From an uncultured Flaviramulus sp. (GTDB lineage: Bacteria; Bacteroidota; Bacteroidia; Flavobacteriales; Flavobacteriaceae), in NCBI GenBank assembly GCA_947487155.1, contig CANKVS010000012.1, forward strand, positions 1 to 64,000: a DNA stretch of 64,000 nucleotides, written 5' to 3'. Positions 37,927-46,515 of the stretch are shown here, piece by piece (positions within the stretch are counted from its first letter, which is position 1; every line of letters starts with the position of its first letter). The position numbers and the translations under genes are program-made. Under the pieces are notes generated by a model. That model made no database searches. It was not told the origin of the DNA and saw only the letters and a program-made list of their open reading frames with translations.

Positions 37927-38520
37927 ATGATAAAGCGCAGTTTCGATTTTGTATTCGCAGTAATAGGATTAATTATTCTTTTTCCTTTACTATTAATAAT
38001 CGCTATTTGCATAAAAATCGATTCAAAAGGACCTATTTTATTTATTCAAGGACGTGTTGGAAAAAATAACAAAGACTTTAATATTTATAAATTTAGGACT
38101 ATGTATGTTGCTTCCCAATCTAAAGGATTGTTAACACTAGGCAACAAGGATTCAAGAGTTACCAAAGTTGGCTATTTTTTAAGGCGATATAAAATTGATG
38201 AATTTCCACAACTTATTAATATTTTACTTGGCGATATGAGTTTTGTTGGTCCAAGACCAGAATTACGCTATTACGTGAATTTTTATAATGAAGACGATTT
38301 AAAAATATTTACCGTAAGACCTGGAATTACAGGGTTAGCATCTTTAAAATACAGAAATGAAGTCGAACTTTTAAAAGCAGCCGATAACCCTGAAGAATTC
38401 TTTATAAAAACGATTATCCCAGATAAATTGAAATACAATAAAACGTATATCAAAAAAAGAAATTTCTTCTTCGATTTAAAACTTATTTGCATTACTATTT
38501 TTAGAGTGATTTTAAAATAA
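37927..38520 (+). CDS. Phosphoglycosyltransferase (bacterial sugar transferase)
   Basis: This 197-residue monotopic phosphoglycosyltransferase has the re-entrant N-terminal helix (about 8-28), KFRTM (55-59), the catalytic pair D91-E92 in KIDEFPQLINIL, GPRPE (108-112) and VRPGITGLASL. Such enzymes (PglC, WcaJ) move a sugar phosphate from a nucleotide sugar to undecaprenyl phosphate to start glycan assembly. The broken dehydratase gene follows, a pairing seen in bacillosamine-type loci. It could prime the surface polysaccharide encoded further right. Confidence 0.93.
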   Translation: MIKRSFDFVFAVIGLIILFPLLLIIAICIKIDSKGPILFIQGRVGKNNKDFNIYKFRTMYVASQSKGLLTLGNKDSRVTKVGYFLRRYKIDEFPQLINILLGDMSFVGPRPELRYYVNFYNEDDLKIFTVRPGITGLASLKYRNEVELLKAADNPEEFFIKTIIPDKLKYNKTYIKKRNFFFDLKLICITIFRVILK

Positions 38521-38661
38521 GTATTCCATTTTTCATATTAATCTCACAAAACCACCTAGTTACATCAAGTTTTGGGGTTGTAATTTGGTTACAATTGTAT
38601 TTATTCATACATTTCCATGTATTTAGACTCCAAAAATTACTTTTAAACGATAATCTACTTA

Positions 38662-39761
38662 ATGAAGGCTTCTAGTCATAATCATATTAAAAACCTTTTA
38701 AACGAATCTGGTTTATTAAATCCTAATGAATTATCGCGTAGCTTTTCTTCAAATTATGATTTCAGTAATGAGACTATTTTAATTACTGGAGCAGCAGGTT
38801 CTATTGGTAGTGAAATTGTTAGACAATTTTAGGTAGCACATTTAAAAGTCTAATACTTGTTGACAATGCAGAATCTTCTTTGTATTACCTTATTAAGGAA
38901 TTTGAAATTGATAAAAATCCAAATGTTGAATTTGCTATAGCAGATATTAGAGATGAAGATGCTGTAAAGTGGCTTTACGAAACTTTTAGACCCACATTAA
39001 TTTTTCATACCGCTGCGTATAAACACGTACCACTAATGGAAGATAATGCATACGAATCTGTGAAACTTAATATTTTGGCAACAAAAACACTTGCAGATTT
39101 AGCGATAGCATATAAGGTTAAAAAATTTATATTTATTTCTACCGATAAGGCTGTAAACCCAATAAGTGTTATGGGTATGTCTAAACGCATTGCCGAAACG
39201 TATTTAAACTATTTAAGTGTAAAAAAGAAAACCATATTTTTAATTACACGATTTGGTAATATTCTTGGGTCTAGTGGTTCCGTTTTACCTCTATTTTTAA
39301 AACAACTGGAATCAGGCAGTTCGCTTACGGTTACAAACCTTGAAACTACACGATTTTTTATTAATAAAAACAAAGCTTGCAGACTTATATTGGAAATTGC
39401 ATCATGGCATAAACCAGATAATAACCTCTTTACCTTTAATATGGGTACTCCAATAAAAATTATTGATTTAGCCAAAGTTTTAATAAGCTTAAAAAATAAA
39501 GGAAATACCATTGAAATAATTGGATTAAGGCCTGGAGAAAAAATTCATGAGGAAATTGTATCTAGTGAAGAAACTCTTGAATCGACAACTCATCTTGATA
39601 TTTTTAAAGTAAATCCAAAAACAGTATATTCTAATAAAACTGTAACGCTTCAAGAATTAAAACATATAACTCCAGCTATGAGCAACGATAAAATTAAATT
39701 AATTTTAGAAGATTGCATCTGCCAATTACAACGTTCTCCTACGCTTCTTTTCGCTATTTAA
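38662..39761 (+). pseudogene. Frameshifted UDP-sugar 4,6-dehydratase (FlaA1/CapD-like, catalytic domain only)
   Basis: The ATG at 38662 opens a frame of 56 codons reading ILITGAAGSIGSEIVRQF before TAG at 38830-38832. One base added in the CAATTTTAGG stretch would continue as ILGSTFKSLILVDNAESS and join the downstream frame, open to 39761 with FHTAAYKHVPLMEDNAYES, FISTDKAVNPISVMGMSKR and GLRPGEKIHEE. The product would lack the N-terminal membrane part of the intact relative at 46516-48471. A TTG at 38880 is in frame but unlikely as a start because the NAD-binding loop lies before it. A real mutation or a sequencing error would both fit. The end overlaps the proline dehydrogenase gene by 36 bp. 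Confidence 0.8.
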
Positions 39762-40913
39762 AAGATTTAATTCCCTACCCGTTTGTCCAGCAACCGAAGT
39801 GTTTTCTTCTGCGCGCCGTATTAAATATGGCATAACATCTTTAACAGGTCCAAAAGGCACATATTTAGCAACATTATATCCTTTATTTGACAAATTAAAA
39901 CTGATGTGGTCACTCATTCCATACAACTGTCCAAACCAAATACGTGCATCATTATTAGGTAATCTTTTTTTAGACATTAAATCCATTAATAAATATGAAC
40001 TTTCTTCGTTATGCGTACCAGCAAATAGAGACATGCAATCTAAATTATCAAGCATATACTTTAAGCCTTCATTAAAATTGATATCTGTAGCTTTTTTAGT
40101 CTTACATATTGGTGATGTATAAGCTTTGTCTTCAGCGCGTTCATTTTCTTTTTCCATGTAGGCACCACGAACAAGTTTATACCCCAAATAGTATCCACCA
40201 GCTTTAGCTTTTTCATGTTCCCGCTTCAAAAAAGTCATCCTATCATGTCTATACATCTGTAATGTATTGTAAACAATAGGCCTTTCGGTGTTATATTTTT
40301 GCATCATTTTTGCAACCAAATCATCAGCAGTATCTTGCATCCAACTTTCTTCAGCATCAATTAAAACAGCAACATCATTTTCTTTTGCTTTTTTACAAAC
40401 TATATCAAATCTATCTATAACTTTATGCCATTCTGCCTGCTCGTTTTTAGTAAGAGTTTCTCCACTTCCAATTTTTTCATATAAATAAAACCGCCCAAAA
40501 CCACTAGGCTTAAAAACAGCAATTGGTATGGCTTCCTTATGTTTTGCAAAATCAATTATTTTTAAAGTAACCGCTACTGCAGCATCAAATTCATTTTCAT
40601 TTTCTTTTCCTTCCACCGAATAGTCTAAAACTGAGCTTACTCCTTTCATAAACATTTTGTCAATTACTGGCAAACAATCTTCTTCATTTACACCACCACA
40701 AAAATGATCGAATACTGTTGATCGAATTAAACCTTCTATGGGTAAATTCGCCTTAATAGCAAAATTTGTTGCCGCAGTCCCTATTCTAATCAAGGGTTGA
40801 ATAGATATCATTTTAAATAAAAAGTAGGCGCGTTCTAACTCTGAATCACTTTTAAGGGAAAATGCTATTTCTGTATTATCAAAAATTCGATTGTTTTTTT
40901 GCATTATCTTCAA
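39726..40913 (-). CDS. Proline dehydrogenase
   Basis: This 395-residue FAD enzyme oxidises proline to pyrroline-5-carboxylate. The barrel motifs are present: VLIDAEESWMQ, YKLVRGAYMEKENERA, AGTHNEESS and the C-terminal PYLIRRAEENTSV that binds substrate. It is monofunctional, without the P5C dehydrogenase of full PutA. It is convergent with the broken dehydratase gene and divergent from aroB. Confidence 0.93.
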   Translation of the reverse strand: MKIMQKNNRIFDNTEIAFSLKSDSELERAYFLFKMISIQPLIRIGTAATNFAIKANLPIEGLIRSTVFDHFCGGVNEEDCLPVIDKMFMKGVSSVLDYSVEGKENENEFDAAVAVTLKIIDFAKHKEAIPIAVFKPSGFGRFYLYEKIGSGETLTKNEQAEWHKVIDRFDIVCKKAKENDVAVLIDAEESWMQDTADDLVAKMMQKYNTERPIVYNTLQMYRHDRMTFLKREHEKAKAGGYYLGYKLVRGAYMEKENERAEDKAYTSPICKTKKATDINFNEGLKYMLDNLDCMSLFAGTHNEESSYLLMDLMSKKRLPNNDARIWFGQLYGMSDHISFNLSNKGYNVAKYVPFGPVKDVMPYLIRRAEENTSVAGQTGRELNLLNSEKKRRRTL

Positions 40914-40999
40914 AATTTTTCACAAATATAATTATACCTAAACTATCATTTTATATAAAATCTCCTTAATTTCACAGCGTTAAATAATAATTATATTTT

Positions 41000-42067
41000 A
41001 TGGATTCTATTTCCACAAATAATAGCATGATTCATTTTAATTCGTCATGTTATACCTCTTTAAATGAACATTTAAAAGAACAAAATTTCTCTAAGATTTT
41101 TATCTTGGTTGATGAAAATACTCATGCATATTGCTTACCTTCTTTTTTAGAAAAAATAGAAACCAATGCGGAAATTGAAATTATTGAAATAGAATCTGGA
41201 GAAGTTAATAAAACTATAGAAACTTGTGTTGGCGTTTGGGAAACACTTTCTGAATTAAACGCTGACAGAAAAAGCCTTTTAATTAATATAGGTGGTGGCG
41301 TAATTACAGATATGGGCGGTTTTGTTGCTTGTACTTTTAAGAGAGGTATTGCCTATATAAATGTACCAACCAGCCTATTATCTATGGTTGATGCTTCGGT
41401 TGGAGGTAAAACTGGAGTTGATTTAGGACATTTAAAAAATCAAATTGGGGTAATAAGCAATCCTAATCTTGTTTTAATTGACTCACAATTTTTAGATACA
41501 TTACCCAAAAACCAAATGCGTTCTGGTTTAGCTGAAATGTTAAAACATGGATTAATTAGTGGTGAAACATATTGGAATAAATTTAAAGATTTATCGAAAC
41601 TTTCACTTGATAATTTAGATGAATTAATTTATGAATCTGTTTTAATAAAAAAACATGTTGTTGAAAACGATCCGTTTGAAAACAATCTTAGAAAGACTTT
41701 AAATTATGGGCATACGCTTGGGCATGCTATAGAATCCTATTTTCTAAGTAGTTCTAATAAAACAACACTTTTACATGGCGAAGCGATTATAATAGGTATG
41801 ATTTTGGCGAATTATATTTCAGCACAATTAACTGGTTTTTCAAAAGAGATAACTCAGGAAATAAAAGATTTATTTATCAGTTATTATGGTAAAGTTGAAA
41901 TATTAGAACACGAATACGCTTTAATAATAGATTTGTTGAAATATGATAAAAAGAATAACCATGGAAATATCAATTTTGTGCTTCTTAAATCTATAGGCAA
42001 TCCAATTATTGATTGTATTGTAGATGAAAAAATAATAATTGATGCATTCAAATACTATTCAGAATAA
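41000..42067 (+). CDS. aroB: 3-dehydroquinate synthase
   Basis: This 355-residue NAD- and zinc-dependent enzyme makes 3-dehydroquinate in the shikimate pathway. GGGVITDMGGFVA (about 96-108), PTSLLSMVDASVGGKTGVD (about 125-143), KHGLISG and LNYGHTLGHAIE are the signatures, the last with zinc-binding histidines; EAIIIGM follows the third. It is a single gene, ending in a small hairpin. Confidence 0.95.
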   Translation: MDSISTNNSMIHFNSSCYTSLNEHLKEQNFSKIFILVDENTHAYCLPSFLEKIETNAEIEIIEIESGEVNKTIETCVGVWETLSELNADRKSLLINIGGGVITDMGGFVACTFKRGIAYINVPTSLLSMVDASVGGKTGVDLGHLKNQIGVISNPNLVLIDSQFLDTLPKNQMRSGLAEMLKHGLISGETYWNKFKDLSKLSLDNLDELIYESVLIKKHVVENDPFENNLRKTLNYGHTLGHAIESYFLSSSNKTTLLHGEAIIIGMILANYISAQLTGFSKEITQEIKDLFISYYGKVEILEHEYALIIDLLKYDKKNNHGNINFVLLKSIGNPIIDCIVDEKIIIDAFKYYSE

Positions 42068-42105
42068 AATCTATATTTAATTTTTTTGTAACTTTATAAC
42101 TATAG

Positions 42106-42123
42106 CTGCTCACTTTTGAGCAG
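42106..42123 (+). terminator. Weak hairpin terminator after aroB
   Basis: CTGCTCA (42106-42112) pairs with TGAGCAG (42117-42123) across a 4-nt loop, then TTTAATTAATT follows. The stem is short and the T run interrupted. Confidence 0.5.
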
Positions 42124-42245
42124 TTTAATTAATTATTAACTAAAATTTTTGATATGAAATGAGCATAATCAAGAATTTATATTTGAACCTAAATATGTAA
42201 TATGTAAATTACATCTGACAATTAAATAACAATAATTATACGCAG

Positions 42246-42545
42246 ATGAAAAGGATTATAGTTGATTATAAAAAACTAACACCTGAGCTACTTAAACTTT
42301 TAACAGAAAAATTTCCTGATGGCTATGGAGATAAAGACATCATTACTTTTGATGATCACCATAATCAAACCATTGAAGCTGTTGAAGTAAAAACCGAAGA
42401 TTCTATTTATTTAGTAAAGGTTAGTAGCAAATTGCATTATACCATGAGTAACTTTGATAATGACAATTTTGAGATTAATGAACTAGGTAATGTAATAGTT
42501 GATAATAATATCGAACCAACAAATTTTAAAGAAGAAAAGGAATAA
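42246..42545 (+). CDS. Small acidic conserved protein, unknown function
   Basis: This 99-residue protein has no signal peptide or membrane helix. It begins KRIIVDYKKLTPELLKLLTEKFPDGY and has a beta-rich middle (TIEAVEVKTEDSIYLVKVS) and an acidic tail. Short proteins of this type are widespread in flavobacteria without known function. It is 37 bp upstream of the YwqE-like phosphatase in the same direction. Confidence 0.7.
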   Translation: MKRIIVDYKKLTPELLKLLTEKFPDGYGDKDIITFDDHHNQTIEAVEVKTEDSIYLVKVSSKLHYTMSNFDNDNFEINELGNVIVDNNIEPTNFKEEKE

Positions 42546-42582
42546 AATTTCCCTCTACTTTTTATTTAACCTACTAAAAATA

Positions 42583-43329
42583 ATGTTTCATTTTTTTTCT
42601 AAAAAAGAATTTCTTAAAGATTTACTAGAGGGATTTGTTGATATACATTGCCATATACTTCCTGGGATTGATGATGGTGCAAAGAATATAAATGAATCTA
42701 TTGAATTAATAAAAGGTTTGCAAGAGTTAGGAGTTAAGCAATTCATGCCTACACCACATGTAATGCAAGATTTTTATCCGAATACTGATGAAACCATAGG
42801 TGATGCTTATCAAAATCTATTACAAGCATTAGATCCAAAATTACTTTCCGAAATTACTATAAATCCTGCTGCTGAATATATGTTAGATGAAAATTTTCAA
42901 AAGCAGCTAAACACTCAAGAACTATTTACGCTAAAAGGAAACTATTTGCTAATTGAGATGTCTTACTTTCAACCACCAATTAATTTGGAAGAAATAATTT
43001 TTAAAATTAAAATGAAAGGATACTTGCCCATTTTAGCACATCCTGAAAGGTATTCATTTTATCATAACACAAAAGGTTATTATAAGAAATTAAAACAAAT
43101 AGGTTGTTTTTTTCAACTTAATTTACTTTCTCTAAGCAATCATTATGGAAAAGATGTAGAAAAAATAGCAAATTATTTAATAGATGAACAGCTTATAGAT
43201 TTTGTTGGAACCGATACTCATAATAATAACCACATAAAAAAACTGACTAACTTAATTCTTAATAAAAATTCGGTTAGTAAGCTTCCACATATTATTGAAA
43301 ACACTTATAATACGTTTTCAGTAATTTAA
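42583..43329 (+). CDS. YwqE/CpsB-like PHP-fold tyrosine-protein phosphatase
   Basis: The start at 42583 gives 248 residues beginning MFHFFSKKEF; the open frame extends further upstream but overlaps the previous gene. It has the PHP metal motif VDIHCHILPGIDDGAKN (about 18-34), TPHVMQDFYPN, AEYMLDE, ILAHPERY and VGTDTHNNNH. CpsB/YwqE proteins dephosphorylate the tyrosine kinases that control polysaccharide export. The gene ends convergently on, and overlaps by 4 bp, the Wzc-like kinase gene, its probable partner. Confidence 0.9.
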   Translation: MFHFFSKKEFLKDLLEGFVDIHCHILPGIDDGAKNINESIELIKGLQELGVKQFMPTPHVMQDFYPNTDETIGDAYQNLLQALDPKLLSEITINPAAEYMLDENFQKQLNTQELFTLKGNYLLIEMSYFQPPINLEEIIFKIKMKGYLPILAHPERYSFYHNTKGYYKKLKQIGCFFQLNLLSLSNHYGKDVEKIANYLIDEQLIDFVGTDTHNNNHIKKLTNLILNKNSVSKLPHIIENTYNTFSVI

Positions 43330-45692
43330 GCACGTTTTCTAAAAAAACTTTTCTTTTTCTTAGCCCCGTAGTAACCATATTTGGCACCATAACCAAAATT
43401 TGATTGTTTAACATCGTTAACAACGAGCATCATTCCGTTTAGTTTATTTTCTGTATGTAATTCTTTAGCAAAATTTAATATACGCTTTTCTGTATAATCT
43501 GCACGAGTCATATAGATAGTATGACCTGCATATTGGTTAAATAATAGTGTATCTGTTACTAACATTGATGGAGCCGTATCAACAATTACATAATCGTATT
43601 GTTCTGAAACTTTATCAAAAAGAGGTTTCATTCTGTCACTCATTAGTAATTCAGCTGGATTAGGTGGCACTTTTCCAGATAGTAATACGTCAATTTTATT
43701 ACCACTAATATCATAAGTATTAATGGCTTCTCCTATTAAAATAGATTTATTAACTAAATATTCTGTTAAACCAACCTTTACTAAATCCTTTTTCTTTTGG
43801 TTATCAAGTCCTAAAAGCAATTTAGGATTCCTAATATCAGCACCTATCAATAATACTCTTTTATCGGTATTTGCTAATGTTAATGCCATATTCATACTGA
43901 AAAAAGATTTTCCTTCTCCGTTAATAGTGGAAGTCACGAAAACTACATTATTATAATTTTCTACTTTTCTACCACGACGTATATAATCAAAATTAGTACG
44001 TATTATTCTAAATGATTCAGATAGAATAGATCGATCATTTCTTTTTACTAAAATATTACCTTTAACTTTAGGAATTTCACCTAAAACTGTAATATTTTTT
44101 ACTTCGCTTTCTAAATCTTCTTTGTTATGGATTTTAGAATCTAGTAAATCCCTTACATAAATTATAGAAAACGGAATAAATAAACCAAGAAAAATGGCAG
44201 CAATGTAAGTTATGCGATCATTAGGAGAAACAAGACCAATACTGTAAGCGGTATCTATTATTTTTACATTTGATGATGTAACGGTTTGAGATATTATTGC
44301 TTCTTCTTTCTTTTGTAATAAATAGAGATAAAGATTTTCTTTTATACCTCTACCACGCTCTATCGCACGTAGCTTATTTTCTTGCCCAGGTACAGATGAT
44401 ATCTTAGAGCTAACACTTTGATATTGATTCTCTAAACTTGTAAGCTGAATATTCAATATTGAAGATTGCGCTTTAATATTTTGTGATAAATTATTTCTAA
44501 TATTTGTTAATTTCTCATCTAACTCTACTACCATTGGATTGTTTTCTCCAGCTGTTTTCAAATAACTCTCTCTTTGTGCAAGTAATAAATTGTATTCACT
44601 AGCCAAAGCGCTCATTGATGCATCACCTAAATTAGATGGTAACGTTTGGTATTTATTTGAATTATTACTTAATAAGTTCTTTGTATTAGCTAATAGCCTT
44701 AACTGTGTTTTTATAGCTTGAATATCTTGTTCGTTTTGAAAACTCAAACTCGAAAATTGTCCGCCTTGTGATGAGACATCCGTGACCTTATTAGCTATTT
44801 TAAAATCTACAATACTATCATCTACTCCTAACAAAGCCCTTTGAGTAAGATTTATACGATAATCTATTAAGCTATCAATACCTTTAGATTTACTATTTTT
44901 TGTTTCTATGGTATATTTATCGTATTCAGAAATTAAAGTATTTATAACATCTTTAGCCTTGTTCACTACAGGGTCTTGAAGGTTAATTGATAATATTTTT
45001 GAATAATTTTGCGAAGGGTATATAGATATTCTATTTCTTAAGGACTCAACAATATAATCTGTATTAGTGAGTCTAACTCTTATACTTTTATTTAGTAAAT
45101 TTTTAAGCTTTTCATTAGATTTAGGGTTTAATACCATTTCGCCAAAACCTGTAGAAATAGCCTCTCCGAATCTCTTTTCTTCTGCATCATCATTCTCCCT
45201 AAAACGAAACTTAAACTTTTCATTAGATATAATATCAATGTAAAAATTTAAATTAATAGAAGAGTTGTCTGTTGAGTCGGTATCAATAAAATTGATTTCT
45301 AAAGGGTGATTTCCATAAATCTCCGTTTCAAGCACTAAACCTTGAGTGAAATATTGAACATTTAAATTAAGATTTCTTACTACATTACTAATAACATTTC
45401 TTGATTTAAAAACTAAAATTTCATCTTCAATAGATGCTGATTCTGATTCACTTGACCCAGAAAGCTCTTTAAAAACCTTATTAGCAGAACTCTCTTCACC
45501 TTCACCAATTATCATAACGTTAGAAGTTGCCAAGTACTGTGGAACTGTGTAGCGCAAATAAGTATATGCTATTGCTAAACATAATAGAATACTCACTAAA
45601 AACCATACCCATTTTCTTGTATATAATGATATAGTTTTTTTTAAATCGAATTTCTCACCACTCACTGGCTGTTGACTAAGATTATTATTCAT
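43326..45692 (-). CDS. Wzc-like polysaccharide co-polymerase and tyrosine autokinase
   Basis: This 788-residue protein has a Wzz chain-length domain with membrane helices near residues 30-50 and 500-520, a large coiled-coil periplasmic part, and a cytoplasmic BY-kinase. Walker A is STINGEGKSFFSMN (about 585-600), Walker A' is VLLIGADIRNPKL and Walker B is YVIVDTAPSM. The C terminus has a tyrosine cluster (YGAKYGYYGAKKKK), the usual autophosphorylation site. It works with the Wza-like lipoprotein encoded 14 bp upstream. Confidence 0.95.
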   Translation of the reverse strand: MNNNLSQQPVSGEKFDLKKTISLYTRKWVWFLVSILLCLAIAYTYLRYTVPQYLATSNVMIIGEGEESSANKVFKELSGSSESESASIEDEILVFKSRNVISNVVRNLNLNVQYFTQGLVLETEIYGNHPLEINFIDTDSTDNSSINLNFYIDIISNEKFKFRFRENDDAEEKRFGEAISTGFGEMVLNPKSNEKLKNLLNKSIRVRLTNTDYIVESLRNRISIYPSQNYSKILSINLQDPVVNKAKDVINTLISEYDKYTIETKNSKSKGIDSLIDYRINLTQRALLGVDDSIVDFKIANKVTDVSSQGGQFSSLSFQNEQDIQAIKTQLRLLANTKNLLSNNSNKYQTLPSNLGDASMSALASEYNLLLAQRESYLKTAGENNPMVVELDEKLTNIRNNLSQNIKAQSSILNIQLTSLENQYQSVSSKISSVPGQENKLRAIERGRGIKENLYLYLLQKKEEAIISQTVTSSNVKIIDTAYSIGLVSPNDRITYIAAIFLGLFIPFSIIYVRDLLDSKIHNKEDLESEVKNITVLGEIPKVKGNILVKRNDRSILSESFRIIRTNFDYIRRGRKVENYNNVVFVTSTINGEGKSFFSMNMALTLANTDKRVLLIGADIRNPKLLLGLDNQKKKDLVKVGLTEYLVNKSILIGEAINTYDISGNKIDVLLSGKVPPNPAELLMSDRMKPLFDKVSEQYDYVIVDTAPSMLVTDTLLFNQYAGHTIYMTRADYTEKRILNFAKELHTENKLNGMMLVVNDVKQSNFGYGAKYGYYGAKKKKSFFRKRA

Positions 45693-45706
45693 ATTGCTAA
45701 TATATC

Positions 45707-46471
45707 TTATCTGGTTAATAATATTGCTATACTTACAACTATTCCCGCAATGGAAGATATTAGTCCTATTCTAGAATCTCCAGATGCACTACTAATACCT
45801 CCTTTATTAGGTTTAACATACACTATATCATTTTGAGTAAGATAATATACTGGGGAATTAAATACTTCTTTACTAGTAAGATCTATTTCAGTATAAGTTT
45901 TTGTTCCATTAAAATCTCTAATAACTAAAACATCTTTTCTTTTGCCATTAATTTGCAAATCCCCTGCCATAGTTATAGCTTCTAATATAGAAATTCGCTC
46001 TCCAGAAATAGGGTAAACTCCAGGGCTATTTACCCACCCCATCATAGTAACTCTATAATTTTTTATTCTAATAATTACTACAGGGTTTTTTAGTAAATCT
46101 CCTTCTTCAAATTTTTTCTTTAATAATTGTTTTGCTTCTTCTACAGTTAACCCAAGAAGTTTAATTTTACCAAGTACTGGATAATCAATGTTCCCCTCAG
46201 AATCAACCAAATAGTCTATTAGCTGCCCTCCTTGTGATCCTGTGGATTCAACCAAATTATAAGGTCTTGTTACTTCTAAGTTTTTTGTGGATATATTTAT
46301 ACCAAGAATATCACCTATTTTTAGCTTAGCCTTAAATGTATCTGTGTCTACAATAGTCTCAAAGTTTTTAGCGTTTTGAAAGTATACTACATCCTTTTTT
46401 GTGTAACATGAAGTTAAGAAGCAAAAAAGAATAACACAAATAAATCTGTAATTAAAAAAAGGTATGTGCAT
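45707..46471 (-). CDS. Wza-like polysaccharide export lipoprotein
   Basis: With the start at 46471 this is a 254-residue lipoprotein: MHIPFFNYRFICVILFCFLT and then the lipobox Cys (LTSC). An ATG at 46507 would add 12 residues before the signal and is an alternative. A polysaccharide export domain (about 35-130, with IGDILGINISTKNLE and VLGKIKLLGLTVEEAKQLLKK) is followed by an SLBB domain (about 135-220) and a C-terminal membrane helix (about 228-252). It forms the outer-membrane channel partner of Wzc and lies between the dehydratase and wzc genes. Confidence 0.88.
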   Translation of the reverse strand: MHIPFFNYRFICVILFCFLTSCYTKKDVVYFQNAKNFETIVDTDTFKAKLKIGDILGINISTKNLEVTRPYNLVESTGSQGGQLIDYLVDSEGNIDYPVLGKIKLLGLTVEEAKQLLKKKFEEGDLLKNPVVIIRIKNYRVTMMGWVNSPGVYPISGERISILEAITMAGDLQINGKRKDVLVIRDFNGTKTYTEIDLTSKEVFNSPVYYLTQNDIVYVKPNKGGISSASGDSRIGLISSIAGIVVSIAILLTR

Positions 46472-46515
46472 TTTTAAATTGTATTTGGGGTAAAATAATA
46501 AATTCACTTAATTTA

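Noticed and set aside
38880..39761. Intact 293-residue epimerase starting at TTG 38880
   Set aside because: The NAD-binding loop and first helix lie upstream in another frame, so this start would give a non-functional fragment; it is treated as part of a frameshifted gene.
42499..42582. Earlier start of the YwqE-like phosphatase
   Set aside because: The added residues overlap the previous gene and have no similarity to the family; the ATG at 42583 gives the normal N terminus.
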